64,000 nucleotides of DNA, from the NCBI GenBank assembly GCA_029844215.1, contig CM056736.1, positions 58,589,562-58,653,561 of the forward strand, read 5' to 3'. Below the pieces are notes generated by a model. That model was not told where the DNA came from. It did no database searches and saw only the letters and a program-made list of their open reading frames with translations. Every line of letters begins with the position of its first letter. Position 1 is the stretch's first letter. The translations under genes and the position numbers were made by a program. Below are positions 1 through 12,900 of the stretch, piece by piece. The stretch is from Przewalskia tangutica (Eukaryota > Streptophyta > Magnoliopsida > Solanales > Solanaceae).

Positions 1-1200
1 GTATACTAAAATGAGAGGATATATCAATAATGTTAATAAGAAGTAGGGGATTTCTTAACTTGCTTATGTTATGATAAGCCGGTAGCGCTTATGTTATGTT
101 ATGTTATGATAAGTCGGTAGCGCTTATGTTATACATGATGGCCGGTTGTGCTAGGTGGTATGTTCTTACGGGGTAGACCCCGGATTATTCTTGTTATTTC
201 CTTTTGACATACTGACAGGATGGATGGTCCACGGGTATGCGTTCATTAGGATGGTTCACTACTTATTCCGTTAATTCGTTGGCATACCGACACGATGGAC
301 GGTCCACGCATGCCAGATTCTTGTTATTTCCTTTGGACATACCGACACGATGGACGGTCCACTGCATGCGTCCATTAGGATGATTTACTACTTATTCCAT
401 GGATTTGCTACCCATGACGCGAAAGCGCGATTGTACTCACGCGTCCATAGATCCATGCGGTGAAATAGTCTCACGCGAGCGGCGCTTGTACTCATGCGCG
501 TGTCCACAGGATCCACGCGGTGAAATAGTCCCACGCGAGGCGGATGGCCTTACGCTGGTCCACAGACCCACGCGGGTGAAATAGTCCCGTGAGTAGGATT
601 GCTTAATGATGCTACGAGAGAGACCGCTTTGATCATGAGCCTCCTATTTTTATGCAGTAAAGTTTATACGTGTTACTCTCATTATTAGTAAGGCACAGTG
701 CAATGTAAATTGATTTTCGTATATGACTCCAGCTTGTTTTAGACTTATGATATTATTACAGTATTTTCCAGTTTTACATACTTAGTACATATTGTGTAAT
801 CGACCCCTTCCTGGGCCGCGCTCATGCCGCAGTAAGGGTAAAGAGTGGTGGATCCTCATTCTTAGGATCTTTGCTCAGCTGTCAGAAGCTCCATTCCTCC
901 GGAGGCTTGACTTGTCTTTTGGTACGGTTCTCCCTGGTGTTGTAGATGTTTTGTACATTCAGGGGCATGACGGGTCCCTGTCCCGTCATAGTGTTTACAC
1001 CTTCTTAGAGGCTTGTAGTCCTGTCATGAATTAGGATGTAACTGTTCGTTGTTGTATTTAGAGGTAGCCACTTTGGGTTAACCTGCTTTATATTGTATGG
1101 GTTCTTATGGTGAGTTTATTATTTCCGATGGTTTTCTCTGATGTTGTATCACAAGGGTGCCCGGGGTAAGGCACCGTCACGATCCGGTCAGGTCGTGATG
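1..1200 (+). repeat. LTR fragment (3' part) of a large-LTR Ty3 family
   Basis: The first 130 bases match the middle of the LTR at 3608-3725 (the same TACTAAAATGAGAG start and the GATAAGTCGGTAGCGCTTATG motif). The last part has the family's LTR end: a GGGTGCCCGGGGTAAGGCACC hairpin, then GGTCGTGA. The true terminus in sister copies is CGTGACA, so the last bases here have decayed. The 5' end lies outside the window. It abuts an integrase remnant with no primer site between them, so it is probably an LTR inserted in element A rather than A's own 5' LTR. Confidence 0.7.
205..595 (+). repeat. degenerate tandem repeats inside LTR
   Basis: Two repeat types follow each other. The first is built on CATACCGACACGATGGACGG, copied at about 210, 283 and 338. 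The second, about 60 bp long, contains GGTGAAATAGTCCCACGCGAG and occurs three times between 430 and 590. The GTGAAATAGTCCC core also appears, in reverse orientation, in the LTRs of elements C and E. Confidence 0.7.
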
Positions 1201-1628
1201 AGTGTCATGGCCCGTGTTCTTGATTTCGTAAATAGCGGGAGGGTTAATTGCCTCTTGTTGTGTTACGCACGATAACGTATACCCTTCCAAGATTCGGATG
1301 GCCTGTATGAGGCCTTGTATGTAAGAAAGTGTAGATCGCCGGTTGGATGGTTCGACATAGGCGAGGTTCAGTTATTTGGTCCAGACTTGATTCAGCGGGC
1401 TGTGGATAAGGCGAAGCTTATCCGGGAAAAATTATTAGTAAGCTTAGAGTCAGCAGAAGCTTTGTGCAGATAACCGACGTTGACACATGGGGTTCAGCTT
1501 GACATTTTAGTATGAGTATTGTTGTGTGGCCTCGTGTGGTATTATTGGTATGTAGGGGTTGTAAAAGAAGACTATGTCGCTATCTTTAAGTTTGACTCCC
1601 GAAAGAACATTCGGGGACGAATGTTTCT
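1201..1628 (+). pseudogene. Ty3 integrase C-terminal remnant (element A)
   Basis: This is the decayed 3' end of a Ty3 pol gene. Near 1205 a frame resembles the integrase core motif RACVLDF. Near 1365-1430 a frame reads VQLFGPDLIQRAVDKAKLIR, matching the conserved segment just after the catalytic core in plant Ty3 integrases. Stops and frameshifts follow. It ends in the GGACGAATGTTTCTAAGG block that precedes the polypurine tract in this clade. The rest of pol lies outside the window or was lost. Confidence 0.65.
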
Positions 1629-1641
1629 AAGGGGGGAAGAA
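1629..1641 (+). other. polypurine tract of element A
   Basis: AAGGGGGGAAGAA lies directly before the LTR start TGTTACACC. This is the plus-strand primer site for LTR retrotransposon reverse transcription. The same tract is found in reverse orientation at 7643 and 33843. Confidence 0.85.
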
Positions 1642-3732
1642 TGTTACACCCCGTATTTCCGGATATGTTTATAAGAACATACGTAAGAACTCAAATGTTA
1701 AGATTTGGAGACGAGTAAAAATTTATCGGAATTATGGAATTGTCGGAAAACAAAATATTGCGAAGAATGGGAGGGCGACACGTGTCACCCCCTTATTGGC
1801 CTTGGACGAATTGGGGCTTGGATATAATGGTCATTTGACCACTAATGAGATGATCAAGTCTTGCAAAGACTTTGGCTTGATAAGTTTGACTAAGTCAAGA
1901 AGTCAATAGCTTGAGATAATTGACCACATCTTGACCTTCCATTTGGATGAATCCTAGCCCTTGTTTTATTTATTTATACCACTACTAGTGCAAGACTAGT
2001 CTCCATACTTAGAAAAAATTTCAAGAGTTGAGAGAAAAACATTGTGAGGCTCACGGTTTTTAGCAAGGGTTTGAAGAGAAATTTTTCAATTGTTGTCCAA
2101 TAATTCCCATACTTTAAACCAAGGTTCCTAAGAGTATTGTAAGTGTATCTCAATAGAAAGATCCCGGAAATGTGGTGTTTTCGTATTAGTCGCAAGGCGA
2201 AAACCTAAGGAGTTATTTAACTTTGAAGATGGAACTTGAAGAAGAGTTCTTCATAGGCATCTAAAGGTTGCTTGGAATGGTTTGGAATGCCAAAAAGAGG
2301 AGCTAAATTTGCTAAGGATCGACTCGTAATCTTGGATCATATTTGGGGTAAATGAGGTATAATCTTCGTCTTACTTTTGTAATTGAAGATTCCATGTTAT
2401 TATAAGTTAGAAATGATCATGTGATATGTGTTATGAAGATTGATAAGTGTTATGGAAATTTGGAAGCTCAAATCCGAAAATGACATGTTAAGCCATTTGA
2501 AATTGAAATACAATTTGGTCGATAATTAGAATCGTCGCATGTTTACCTACTTGAGGATTGTAGTAGTTATAATCAATTGTGGCTAGATAACATGTTATAT
2601 TAAACCACTTGGATTGAAAAGAAATTGGAAGAAGAATTGGTATTGTTGCCTAATCGCGAATTGACATCAGAGTTTAGACTAGTTTGTTATATATTGGGCG
2701 GAATTTTACATGTCTTGATCAAGCGTGTAATCCCCTATTGTTAACTACTTTGTTGGGCCTTAAATGGCGTGTTTGGTTATTGAATTCGCCTGAAAAAGGT
2801 GGCAAAGTATGTAAAACAAAGGAAGTGTGTCCGATTTTCCGTAGAATTTAGTGACTTTGCACTTGGAATATTCTACGCTTGAAGTAAGAAGTTAATAGAC
2901 GCATTATGGTCATTATAGGTTGACATACCACGACGCTTAATCGACTTAGCAAGTGGATTAAACCGAAGAGGTATGTGGAACTTTCTTATCTCTTGAGCAT
3001 GAATAAGTTGTAAATGTATAGTACGGTAGACGTACAAGATTTTGACAATCTAGGTCCATTTGATATCCTTGGCTTATTTTAAGAATGTCCAAGTTGATTG
3101 AGCTAGGGAATTAACTCACTTGTTAAATATTAAGGATATCTTGGTTTTCAAAAGTTAAGAGACTTTAAGTATGTTGAAAGTATTATTGATACTTGTTTTG
3201 TTGGAAGTTTAAGTCTCTTGGTTATAAAGAAGTATGTAAGTTGCTAATGTATAAAACTAGTATAACGGCTTTATGGGAAGTTGGTTATAATAGCTTTATG
3301 GAAAGATGAAAAGAGTGGTTTACTCTAAGTAATTTAAGTATGCTAAATGACTTGAAATAACGAAAGGCAAATTGATTTAAAGGCATCAATTGCTTAAGGT
3401 TTTTAAAAGAAAGAAGTCACTTGATTTAGAAGCCCGAAAATGTATTTTCTAAAAAGGTATTGTGACTTGTCTTAAAATGTAGTTATGACTTGATACTACG
3501 GTTATTAGTATCTTGGAAGTTTATATGAAAATGAGTCATTTTAAAAGAATAGAAGAACGTAGTACTTTGGGTTAAACTCCCGGATTTATAATGACATGTT
3601 AGTGCCTTAAGTAAACTAAAATGAGAGTGTATATGAATAAGACTAATAAGAAGTTAGGGGGATTTCTTAACTTGCTTACTTATTGTATGATAAGTCGGTA
3701 GTGCTTATGTTATGTATGATGGCCGATTGAGA

Positions 3733-3955
3733 TAGGGTAAGAGTATATCCGGCGGGTAAATCCTCAAGATCGTTATACCACCTTCTTCAGTGGTAAGAGT
3801 ATATCCGGCGGTAAATCCTCAAGATCGTTATACCACCTTCTTCAGTGGTAAGAGTATATCCGGCGGGTAGATCCCCAAGATCGTTATACCACCGCCTGTG
3901 GTAAGAGTATAAATGAGGGGTAAATCCCCAAGATCGTTATACCACCTGTTTCCGT
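3733..3955 (+). repeat. about 56-bp tandem repeat, four copies
   Basis: The unit starts GGTAAGAGTATATCCGGCGG and ends CGTTATACCACC. Three copies are close to identical and the fourth carries AATGAGGGG in place of the CCGGCGG part. The fourth copy is the reverse complement of the unit repeated in LTR F at 29035-29265, so the two LTR lineages share this minisatellite. Confidence 0.85.
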
Positions 3956-4201
3956 GGATTTGCTACCCATACTTTTGATTACTCTCATTGTTAGTAAGGC
4001 ACTGTGTACTGTTATTTGAGTTATCATACATGTCTCCAGTTTTATTATAGACTTATGATTTCATTACAAGATTTCGGGCCACATATTTGGTACATGTTGT
4101 ACCGACTCTCCTTCGGGCCGAGTTCATGCCGCAGTAGAGTACTGTGTCCGATCCTCGCCTAGGATCACCGCTCACCGCTGAGAAGCTTCTTTATTCGGAG
4201 G

Positions 4202-4206
4202 CTTAT
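4202..4206. other. target-site duplication of element B (left copy)
   Basis: CTTAT before the LTR terminus TGTCACG is repeated at 13365-13369 directly after the other terminus TATAACA. Five bases is the usual length for Ty3 integrases. Removing B and one copy restores an uninterrupted LTR that matches solo LTR G near 22485. Confidence 0.95.
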
Positions 4207-7200
4207 TGTCACGACCACCACGGCCCGCGATCGTGCCTTACCCCGCACCCTAGTGATACAACATCGATAAAAACCACTAAATAAAACATACAGATATGAA
4301 ACAAGATAAAGAAAACAAAGCAACCAAAACGGTTGCCTTTTTCATATATATACAGAATTTGAACAAGCTTACATCCTTTACAACCCCGCCCACAACAAGA
4401 TTACTGCACTCTAAGAGTGTAATAACAACTATGACGGACAGGCTCCGCCATACCCCTGAATGTACAAGAACCTACAACTCAGGGAAACATACCAAAAGAT
4501 AAGCCTCCGGAGAAACGGAGCTTCCCAATACGCTGAACCGTGATCCTATGAGCTAGGATCAACAACCGATGTACTCTACCGCGCAGATGAACGCAGCCTC
4601 CGGCGAGGTCAAGACATAACAGTACCAAGTATGTGAAATCAAAATATCAGAAATGAAATCATAGTAGTCTATATAAAACAGGAGACATATATGATAACCA
4701 AACTACAATACATAATTTGTAAGCAGTCACGTCAAGTCAGGGACTCACGCCCTCAAAGTCATCACTCAATTATAACTATGAGTCTCACGCCCGCAACATC
4801 GTTCATGCCCGTGGAATACCTTCCTCACTGCCGGCAGTCTACGATAACCAAACCAAGGAGTACACATGAACACCAGGTCCCACCTGTCATAAAACCGTGA
4901 CGGGCAAGTACGGCGCTAACTACTGGATACCAAAGCCGCATCATCAATCGACCGGGCAAGTACGAAAGCCAACTCCCGATACCAAAGTCGCATCAACAAA
5001 TCTATATAACCATACCACGGCCGACCTGTGGCAAGGCACGAAGCCAACTACCGATACCACCGCGCCACGTAGTCGTCGGCAAGTACGAAGACTAACTACC
5101 GATACCAAGCCGGAATCACGAGACTTCGCCACAAAACTGAACGGGCAAGTACGGCTAACTACCGATACCAAGTCGAATCAGCCACGACTCGGGCAAGTAC
5201 GAAAGCCAACTACCGATACCAAGCCGAATCAAGAAACCTCGCGAGCTAGTCCATGGAATAATAATCACGTGCATCGGGAATGTTCCACACCGCCAGACGC
5301 CCAAGTAAGATCATAACAAATCAGCCGCCCTCCATCGAGACGCGTGGTATAGAAATACAATACTAGCACGACAAGGCTATCACACGCAAACATAGGCAAG
5401 TTACACACAACTCAAGGTGCTTTCATTTTATGCCAAAGTCCAGGTTTTAACCCCAAAGTACTACGTACGTTAAATTCTTTTTAAAGGATCCATTTCTTTT
5501 ACAAAGGTCACCCGCCCGTATTATCAAAATAGGGTGACTAACATTTTAAGTAAACCAAAACAACTTCCATACTTTCCTTTTTAAACCAAATTAAGACAAT
5601 ACCATGCCCTTTCTAAATCAAAACACTTTCCCTTTTAAAATCAAGTAACAACCTTCTTTTCCAAAAGTTCAAGTTGCCTAATTTCAAATACTCAAGCCTC
5701 TTATTTTCGAAAGATTTCATAGCTCATAGTCTTAATCACTTAACAACGTAATCTCTTTTAAAACAATTTGAGTAACATAAGTCTATGTGTGAGTAGGTTA
5801 TACTTGTTTATAACAATCTTATTAAAGCAGCCATGATCTAGGAAATGTAATACAATTTTGTCTTATCTTAGCTTCTATGCAGATGGAGGTTTCTACTGGT
5901 TTTTAATAATAATAAATTAGTCCATATATTTTCCTTTATTAACGCTGCAGTGGTTTGTTCGATACTTATTATCATTTCCGAATATAATATTATTCCTTTT
6001 AAAATCCAATTACCCATTTCTCATAAAAGCGGTTTCACAATTTTTTAACACAAACCAAGTCCTTAATATTTCACATCAAGTCATTTATAAGTCAAGTCTC
6101 TTATCTTTTAAAAACCACAAACCATTTCTTTACCTACATAAAGTTGTTATAACAAACTTCCCATAAAGCCGTTATAACACTTTATGTTTTAAACCAACCA
6201 AATCCATTTAGCACATGTACGTCTACCGTACTACATAGTTCACAACAATCATGCTAGAAAAGATAGGAAGAGGTTCATATACCTCGCGACGATTATCGAC
6301 AATTAGCAAATCGCTCCAAAGTACTGTAACCCTGCTAGCCTTTTCCACCCTCCAAGTAGAATACGCTACTCTTAGTACTTCAACCTATAAAGGCCACAAA
6401 CGTCTATCAACTCCTAGATACCTTCGTAGAACATTTCTAAATACAAGGTTCCATATTCTACGGAAAATTCGGCAGCACCTCCCCCCGCAACCACATAAAT
6501 CTCCTCCTCTATCAAGGCCCGTTACCGAGCCAACAACTCCAAGGGGGTTACACGTCTAACCGGACGTGTACAACACTGCCTTACATTAATACTACAAGTC
6601 TACTGTAAATACAATCCAATGTAACTACAGTTCAATCCTATTAATCTTCTATCTTCATATAATATACTCAAGTATAACTACTATAACATGTAATATCCAA
6701 TTACAAAGGGGGACAAAGATCATTACTCGATAAGCCCAAAATTATCCAAGTTTAAATGTCGATCCTGAACAACGTTTAGCTCCTAATTTGCACGCTCCGA
6801 TAGCTCCAAGAAACCCTTAGAAGTTTCCAACCAACTTCTACTTAATACTTCAACCCACTATGAAGATTTTCCTAGGGTTTCGTTTTGTTACTAAAGGGAA
6901 TATAGTAGTATTTCCGGGCTCTTAGTATAGAGGTAACTTTGGAATACTACAAGGGATTTGGGCTAAGGTATTTTGGAATAGTAACAATACTAGAAGACAA
7001 CTTTCTACCAAGGGGGGGGGGGGGTATTTGGGCGAGAGCTACTCAAAGGGGGAGGGGACTTTGGACGAGAACTTGCAACTAAGGGGGAAGGATTTTGGAG
7101 ACTTGGAATTTGTTTTTGTGGATGAAGAAGTCTTGCACTTGAGGGGGGTATTTATAGAACCTTCAATGGCCAAGATTGAAACAAATGGAGGGTGAAGATT

Positions 7201-7642
7201 GGGTTGCTTGTGTGAGTGGAGTCTTCCACCAAGTGTCCACCACAAAATTGGGACATATGTCCACCACAACATTGGAACATATGTCCACCACAACAATGAG
7301 CCATGTGGTCATCCACATGGCTCACAAAAACCGTCCACCACCTACTCCCACTCACTCAAAAAAAATATCTTGCAAGACTTGACCTTTTGACTAGTCCATT
7401 AGCCCAACATTTTCGTCCAAACATGCCACCTAAGGGTGACACATGTCGCCCTCCTATTGGTCCAAAATATTTCGTCTCTCGGAAAAATCCATAATCGGTT
7501 AAAATATTAAAAACGTAGAATTTCCTTCACAAGGTTCTAATCTTTCCGTTGAAAGTTCACAATTTCGTCCTTAACCTAATTAGGGTTTGTACAAACGTAC
7601 GTACGTCCTCACATACATACCCTGGAACTACGGGGTATAACA
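4207..7642 (-). repeat. 3' LTR of element B
   Basis: Read on the minus strand it starts TGTTATACCCCG (7642) and ends GTCGTGACA (4207). It is 3436 bp and pairs along its length with 9954-13364. It contains a minisatellite at 4905-5235, a G-run near 7015 and a small hairpin (GCAACC/GGTTGC) near 4320. The AT-rich part (5330-7000) is almost identical to its partner, while GC-rich parts differ by many small indels. Confidence 0.92.
4905..5235 (-). repeat. about 45-60 bp degenerate minisatellite in LTR B
   Basis: Units contain GGGCAAGTACGAAAGCCAACT followed by ACCGATACCAA. Six or seven degenerate copies are present. The partner LTR has the equivalent array at 10640-10985 with different small indels. 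The long ORF over this array is a product of the repeat and has no protein family features. Confidence 0.8.
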
Positions 7643-7655
7643 TTCTTCCCCCCTT
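7643..7655 (-). other. polypurine tract of element B
   Basis: On the minus strand this reads AAGGGGGGAAGAA, directly before the 3' LTR. It is followed outward by the same GGACGAATGTTTCTAAGG block as in element A, with one G missing. Confidence 0.88.
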
Positions 7656-8579
7656 AGAAACATTCGTCCCGAATGTTCCTTCTAAGTCTCCAAACATACC
7701 TGTGCCGGTATAGTCTTCCCTACTATACTTAGGAAACAAATTATGCCACCCATGGCCATAATACAACATATGCGCAAAAACTCAAATCCAAGCCAACGAG
7801 AAATCACTCTTACATCACAAAAGCTCCCACCCATGGTCTAAAGGATACTCCATTCGCATCTTCACTTCACAACAAAATGATCTCTTTTATTCTGCTAACA
7901 CACGTTCACTTCTTTCCTTACTCGTCGTACCCTTCTCGTACACCCGAAATCTCTCTCTAGTACACGTTCCATACTCCATCATCGCCAGCTTTCCAAAACT
8001 TTAGAGTCACTACCTCCAAACTTGGTCATCTCACTAGCTTCAATTTCCTCTAAGGCCATTCCCGGCCTTCACGATCCGATTCTGGTCGAACGCATCCACA
8101 AACCCGTACGATGGTTACCTAAACTTGGGCCTTGCACCCTCGTGATCCTACCACCTGGCGGGACCACCTCGAACTGACCCCACCTCAATCCGGGCTGCGG
8201 GTTGACCCACGAATGGTCCTTAACCCGACCCATAATCGTGCCAAACTCTTGTTCCCCCGATCCGGAACAATCTTACCTGTTCAAGTCCTGAAAGCTACCA
8301 CTTTTATCTTACACAACCCAAGGAATTATCCCACAATGCATTTCACGCATACCAAGTATTTCGACAAAAACTAACCGTAAAAAAAAATCTTTTACTCAAG
8401 ACAACCTTACATCTAAGGTCTCAATGTATAATATTCTAAGGTTCACACCTTCCGTGTCCCCATACTTATCTATATCATAAATTATACAATGCTATCTAAT
8501 CATAACATTTAAACATAAGTCAACATAACATGCATACTAGTCTCTAGAGGGTTAAGGATATACCTGTATCTACTGCTTC
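7656..8579 (-). other. non-coding block in place of pol (element B)
   Basis: No pol motif or convincing ORF is found between gag and the polypurine tract. Its polypurine-proximal part (about 8040-8260) aligns with 34200-34420 of element E: shared pieces include AACTTGGGCCTTGCA, GCGGGACCAC and CCCGACCCAT. Sharing the same block in two separate insertions means the pol-less structure was present before both transposed. Confidence 0.75.
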
Positions 8580-9752
8580 ACTCTAATCATAGGTCTGTCC
8601 TGCAGGGCGCATAGCTAGAGAAGGCGATGAGCCAGCCACTGATCCTGAAGGCCGAGTCTCTACATCCGCGCTACCCTGCCGGACAATTTCGCAAATGGCC
8701 CGCTGGCCGCATGTAAAACAACCTCCCGAACCAAAGACGACACTTCTTATGGATTCTACCGCAACGGCCACACCGAGGTGGGTGGCCTCATCCGCCAACA
8801 AAGACTACTCCCGAAAACTCAACCTCGAGCCCCGACCGCCTCCGAATACTGATGCCTCAAGATCGCGAGGACCGCCAAGATCGCGAGGCGCATAACTAGT
8901 TCTGGCCGAGGCGTCCGCCTTGAAAGTTACCAAAGGACCGCCGCCCTAGCCTTCTTCTCGCTGGTATTGGTCAACTGCCGCCTCTCCGCTCACATCCAAG
9001 TGCATAAGCTCGCATGCGGCAATGTCCATGCCGCCAAGAGCTACACCCGAGCAACTTCGCCAAATAATCGCCGAGCCTCGTGACATAGCGGTGCACTCGC
9101 CCTCCATGTCGGCTACTAACGCGGGACGCATCGAGCTAGTGAGTCAAACTCACATTGTACTTCAACCGACGCCGGCCGCTTTAACGCCAAAAACTGTTTA
9201 CCCGAGCCCTCTCATCCGCGAGGTAATAAATGTAAGAAATGCCCCGAGAACTCGCCCCATACCGCTGAGGCGCATGCTCTCCCGATAGCTCCCACGAATC
9301 AAACCGATCGCGGTATCACGCAGCCAACGCGAACCCAAGACCACCGACTCGCCTCCAAGCCTTGATCACTCTACGATCCGCTGGCCGCTTGATGAACTCC
9401 CGCGGATTATCCTCGTGCCTCGACGCCAGAACTCGCGGCTACAACTCGAAAATCCCGTAGTCTCAAGTTATCCGATCTAGATGAACCACGGTGCTATCGA
9501 ATCGCCAAGGCCCGGGCCTATCTCATGTTCGCCACAACTCGCTAGTAATCGCCATCTCTCAGAATTCCATCTCCTCTCGCTTCCAGCCGTGGATCGAGGC
9601 GCAGTATCGTGGTCTTCGCTGGGCCGGCGGCGTCGTGGAACTCGCCGCCCGAGGTATCGCCTCGGGTATAGATCGGGCTCGCCTCGTGACCTACGTGTCC
9701 TACTAGTAGCTCTCACGCTTTGCCCTTTTGGGCCCGGTTGCTGCGCGAGGCA
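8580..9752 (-). pseudogene. Ty3 gag pseudogene (element B)
   Basis: Gag forms the particle that packages element RNA. The start at 9752 reads MPR followed by a basic stretch (KRAK), matching the gag starts of C (17620) and E (35586). The 3' part has a decayed zinc knuckle, GCFTCGQRAICEIV near 8700, resembling CFTCGQ.GH in intact relatives, with the HX4C half lost by mutation. Frames are broken many times by short indels in GC-rich DNA, so no functional product is expected from this sequence as given. Some indels could be sequencing errors. Confidence 0.72.
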
Positions 9753-9938
9753 TAATCGTGCAGTAAAAGGAATACGTTAGAGGGTCCAACTTATAACATA
9801 CCAAAGGCACGATCTCGAGTGAGAAGAATGGAAACCAATCCTAAATATCATATAGCCTCCCGATTATTGCGTGGTGCACAACACTCCGATAATCAAGACT
9901 TACTAGATACGGTCTCAGACACTTTCCGAGGATTAATC

Positions 9939-9949
9939 GCTCGATACCA
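9939..9949 (-). other. primer-binding site of element B (damaged)
   Basis: On the minus strand it reads TGGTATCGAGC, one base short of TGGTATCAGAGC, which pairs with the 3' end of initiator tRNA-Met. It lies four bases inside the 5' LTR end. Confidence 0.8.
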
Positions 9950-9953
9950 CTTT

Positions 9954-12900
9954 TGTCACGACTCACCACGCCCGCGATCGTTCCTTACCCGCACCCTAGT
10001 GATACAACATCGAGAAAAACTAGCGGAAATAAAACATACAGATATGAAACAAGATAAAGAAAACAAAGCAACCAAAACGGTTGCCTTTTTCATATATATA
10101 CAGAATTTGAGCTACATCCTTTACAACCCCGCCACAACAAGCATTCATGCACTTCTAAGAGTGTAACAACAACTATGACGGACAGTGGCCCCGCCATACC
10201 CTCGAATGTACAAGAACCTACAACTCAGTGGAAACATACCAAAAGATAAGCCTCCGAGAAACGGAGCTTCCTAATACGCTGAATCGTGATCCTATGAGCG
10301 AGGATCAACAACCGATGTACTTACCGCGCAGATGAACGCACTTCCGGGCGAGGTCAAGATAACAGTGTACCAAGTATGTGAAATCGAAAATATCAGAAAT
10401 GAAATCATAGTAGTCTATATAAAACAGGAGACATATATGATAATCAAACTACAATACATAATTTGTAAGCAGTCACGTCAAGTCAGGGACTCACGCCCTC
10501 AAAGTCATCACTCAATTATAACTATGGGTCTCACGCCGCAACATCGCTCATGCCCGTGGAATACCTTCCTCAATGCCGGCAGTCTACGATAACCACACCA
10601 AGGAGTACACATGAACACCAGGTCCCACATGTGTCATAAAACCGTGACGGCAAGTACGGCGCTAACTACCGATACCAAAGCCGCATCATCAATCGACCGG
10701 GCAAGTACGAAGCCAACTACCGATACCAAAGCCGTACCAACAAATCTATATAACCATACCATGAAGCGACCTGTGGCAAGACGAAAGCCAACTACCGATA
10801 CCACCGCGCCACGTAGTCGGCAAGTACGAAGACTAACTACCGATACTGCCGGAATCACGAGACTTCACAAACCGAACGGGCAAGTACGGCTAACTACCGA
10901 TACCAAGCCGAATCAGCCACGACTGGGCAACTACGAAAGCCAACTACCAGATACCGCCGAATCAAGAAACCTCACGGAGCTAGTCCATGGAATAATAATC
11001 ACGTGTTGCACCGGGAATGTTCCACACCGCCAAGACGTCCAAGTAAGATGATAACAAATCAGCCGGCCCTCCATCGAGAGACGCGGTGGTATAGAAATAC
11101 AATACTAGCACGACAAGGCTATCACACGCAAACATAGGCAAGTTACACACAACTCAAGGTACTTTCATTTTATGCCAAAGTCCAGGTTTTAACCCCAAAG
11201 TACTACGTACGTTAAATTCTTTTTAAAGGATCCATTTCTTTTACAAAGGTCACCCGCCCGTATTATCAAAATAGGGTGACTAACATTTTAAGTAAACCAA
11301 AACAACTTCCATACTTTCCTTTTTAAACCAAATTAAGACAATACCATGCCCTTTTTAAATCAAAACACTTTCCCTTTTAAAATCAAGTAACAACCTTCTT
11401 TTCCAAAAGTTCAAGTTGCCTAATTTCAAATACTCAAGCCTCTTATTTTCGAAAGATTTCATAGCTCATAGTCTTAATCACTTAACAACGTAATCTCTTT
11501 TAAAACAATTTGAGTAACATAAGTCAATGTGTAAGTAGGTTATACTTGTTTATAATAATCTTATTAAAGCAGCCATGATCTAGAAAATGTAATACAATTT
11601 TGTCTTATCTTAGCTTCTATGCAGATGGAGGTTTCTACTGGTTTTTAATAATAATAAATTAGTCCATATATTTTCCTTTATTAACGATGCAGTGGTTTGT
11701 TCGATACTTATTCTCATTTCCGAATATAATATTATTCCTTTTAAAACCCAATTATCCATTTCTCATAAAAGCGGTTTCACAACTTTTTAACACAAACCAA
11801 GTCCTTAATATTTCACATCAAGTCATTTATAAGTCAAGTCTCTTATTTTTTAAAAACCACAAACTATTTCTTTACCTACATAAAGTTGTTATAACAAACT
11901 TCCCATAAAGCCGTTATAACACTTTATGTTTTAAACCAACCAAATCCATTTAGCACATTTACGTCTACCGTACTACATAGTTCACAACAATCATGCTAGA
12001 AAAGATAGGAAGAGGTTCACATACCTCGCGACGATTATCGACAATTAGCAAATCGCTCTAAAGTATTGTAACCCTGCTAGCCTTTTCCACCCTCCAAGTA
12101 GAATACGCTACTCGTAGTACTTCAACCTATAAAGGCCACAAACGTCTATCAACTCCTAGATCCCTTCGTAGAACATTTCTAAATACAAGGTTCCATATTC
12201 TACGGAAAATTCGGCAGCACCTCCCCCCCGCAACCACATAAATCTCCTCCTCTATCAAGGCCCGTTATCGAGCCAACAACTCCAAGGGGGTTACACGTCT
12301 AACCGGACGTGTACAACACTGCCCCACATTAATACTACAAGTTCATCAGAATACAATCCAATGTAACTACAGTTCAATTCTATCAATCTTCTATCTTCAT
12401 ATAATATACTCAAGTATAACTACTATAACATGTAATATCCAATTACAATAGGGGGACAAAAATCATTACCTCGATAAGCCCAAAATTATCCAAGTTTAAA
12501 TGTCGATCCTGAACAACGTTTAGCTCCTAATTTGCACGCTCCGATAGCTCCAAGAAACCCTTAGAAGTTTCCAACCAACTTCTACTTAATACTTCAACCC
12601 ACTATGAAGATTTTCCTAGGGTTTCGTTTTGTGACTAAAGGGAATATAGTAGTATTTCCGGGCTCTTAGTATAGAGTTAACTTTGGAATACTACAAGGGA
12701 TTTGGGCTAAGGTATTTTGGAATAGTAACAATACTAGAAGACAACTTTCTACCAAGTGGGGTATTTGGGCGAGAGCTACTCAAAGGGGAGGGACTTTGAC
12801 GAGAACTTGCAACTAAGGGAAGGATTTTGGAGACTTGGAATTTGTTTTTGTGGATGAAGAAGTCTTGCACTTGAGGGGGTATTTATAGAACCTTCAATGA

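Larger units (their letters stand above)
1642..4206 (+). repeat. 3' LTR of element A, first part
   Basis: The LTR begins TGTTACACCCCG after a polypurine tract and runs to 4206, where element B is inserted. It resumes after B and ends at 13654, so the LTR is about 2.85 kb without the insertion. It is AT-rich and non-coding, with no ORF worth calling. The primer site and 5' LTR of A are outside the window. Confidence 0.85.

Noticed and set aside
399..584. 61-codon ORF near the left end
   Set aside because: Lies on LTR repeats with the GTGAAATAGTCCC core and has no domain.
1..1642. 1-1200 as the 5' LTR of element A
   Set aside because: No primer site or gag follows it. Integrase-like sequence starts at once, so it is better read as a separate LTR inserted in A or a recombination product.
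3733..3955. CRISPR-like regular repeats
   Set aside because: Plain tandem units with no unique spacers, in plant LTR DNA.
4897..5316. 139-codon ORF with repeated peptide (KPTTDTK)
   Set aside because: It lies wholly on an LTR minisatellite. The partner LTR breaks the frame, and there is no start context or domain.
7009..7023. Poly-G run, also at about 23478
   Set aside because: Homopolymers within LTRs that vary between partners (short at 12757). Likely slippage or base-calling, not a signal.
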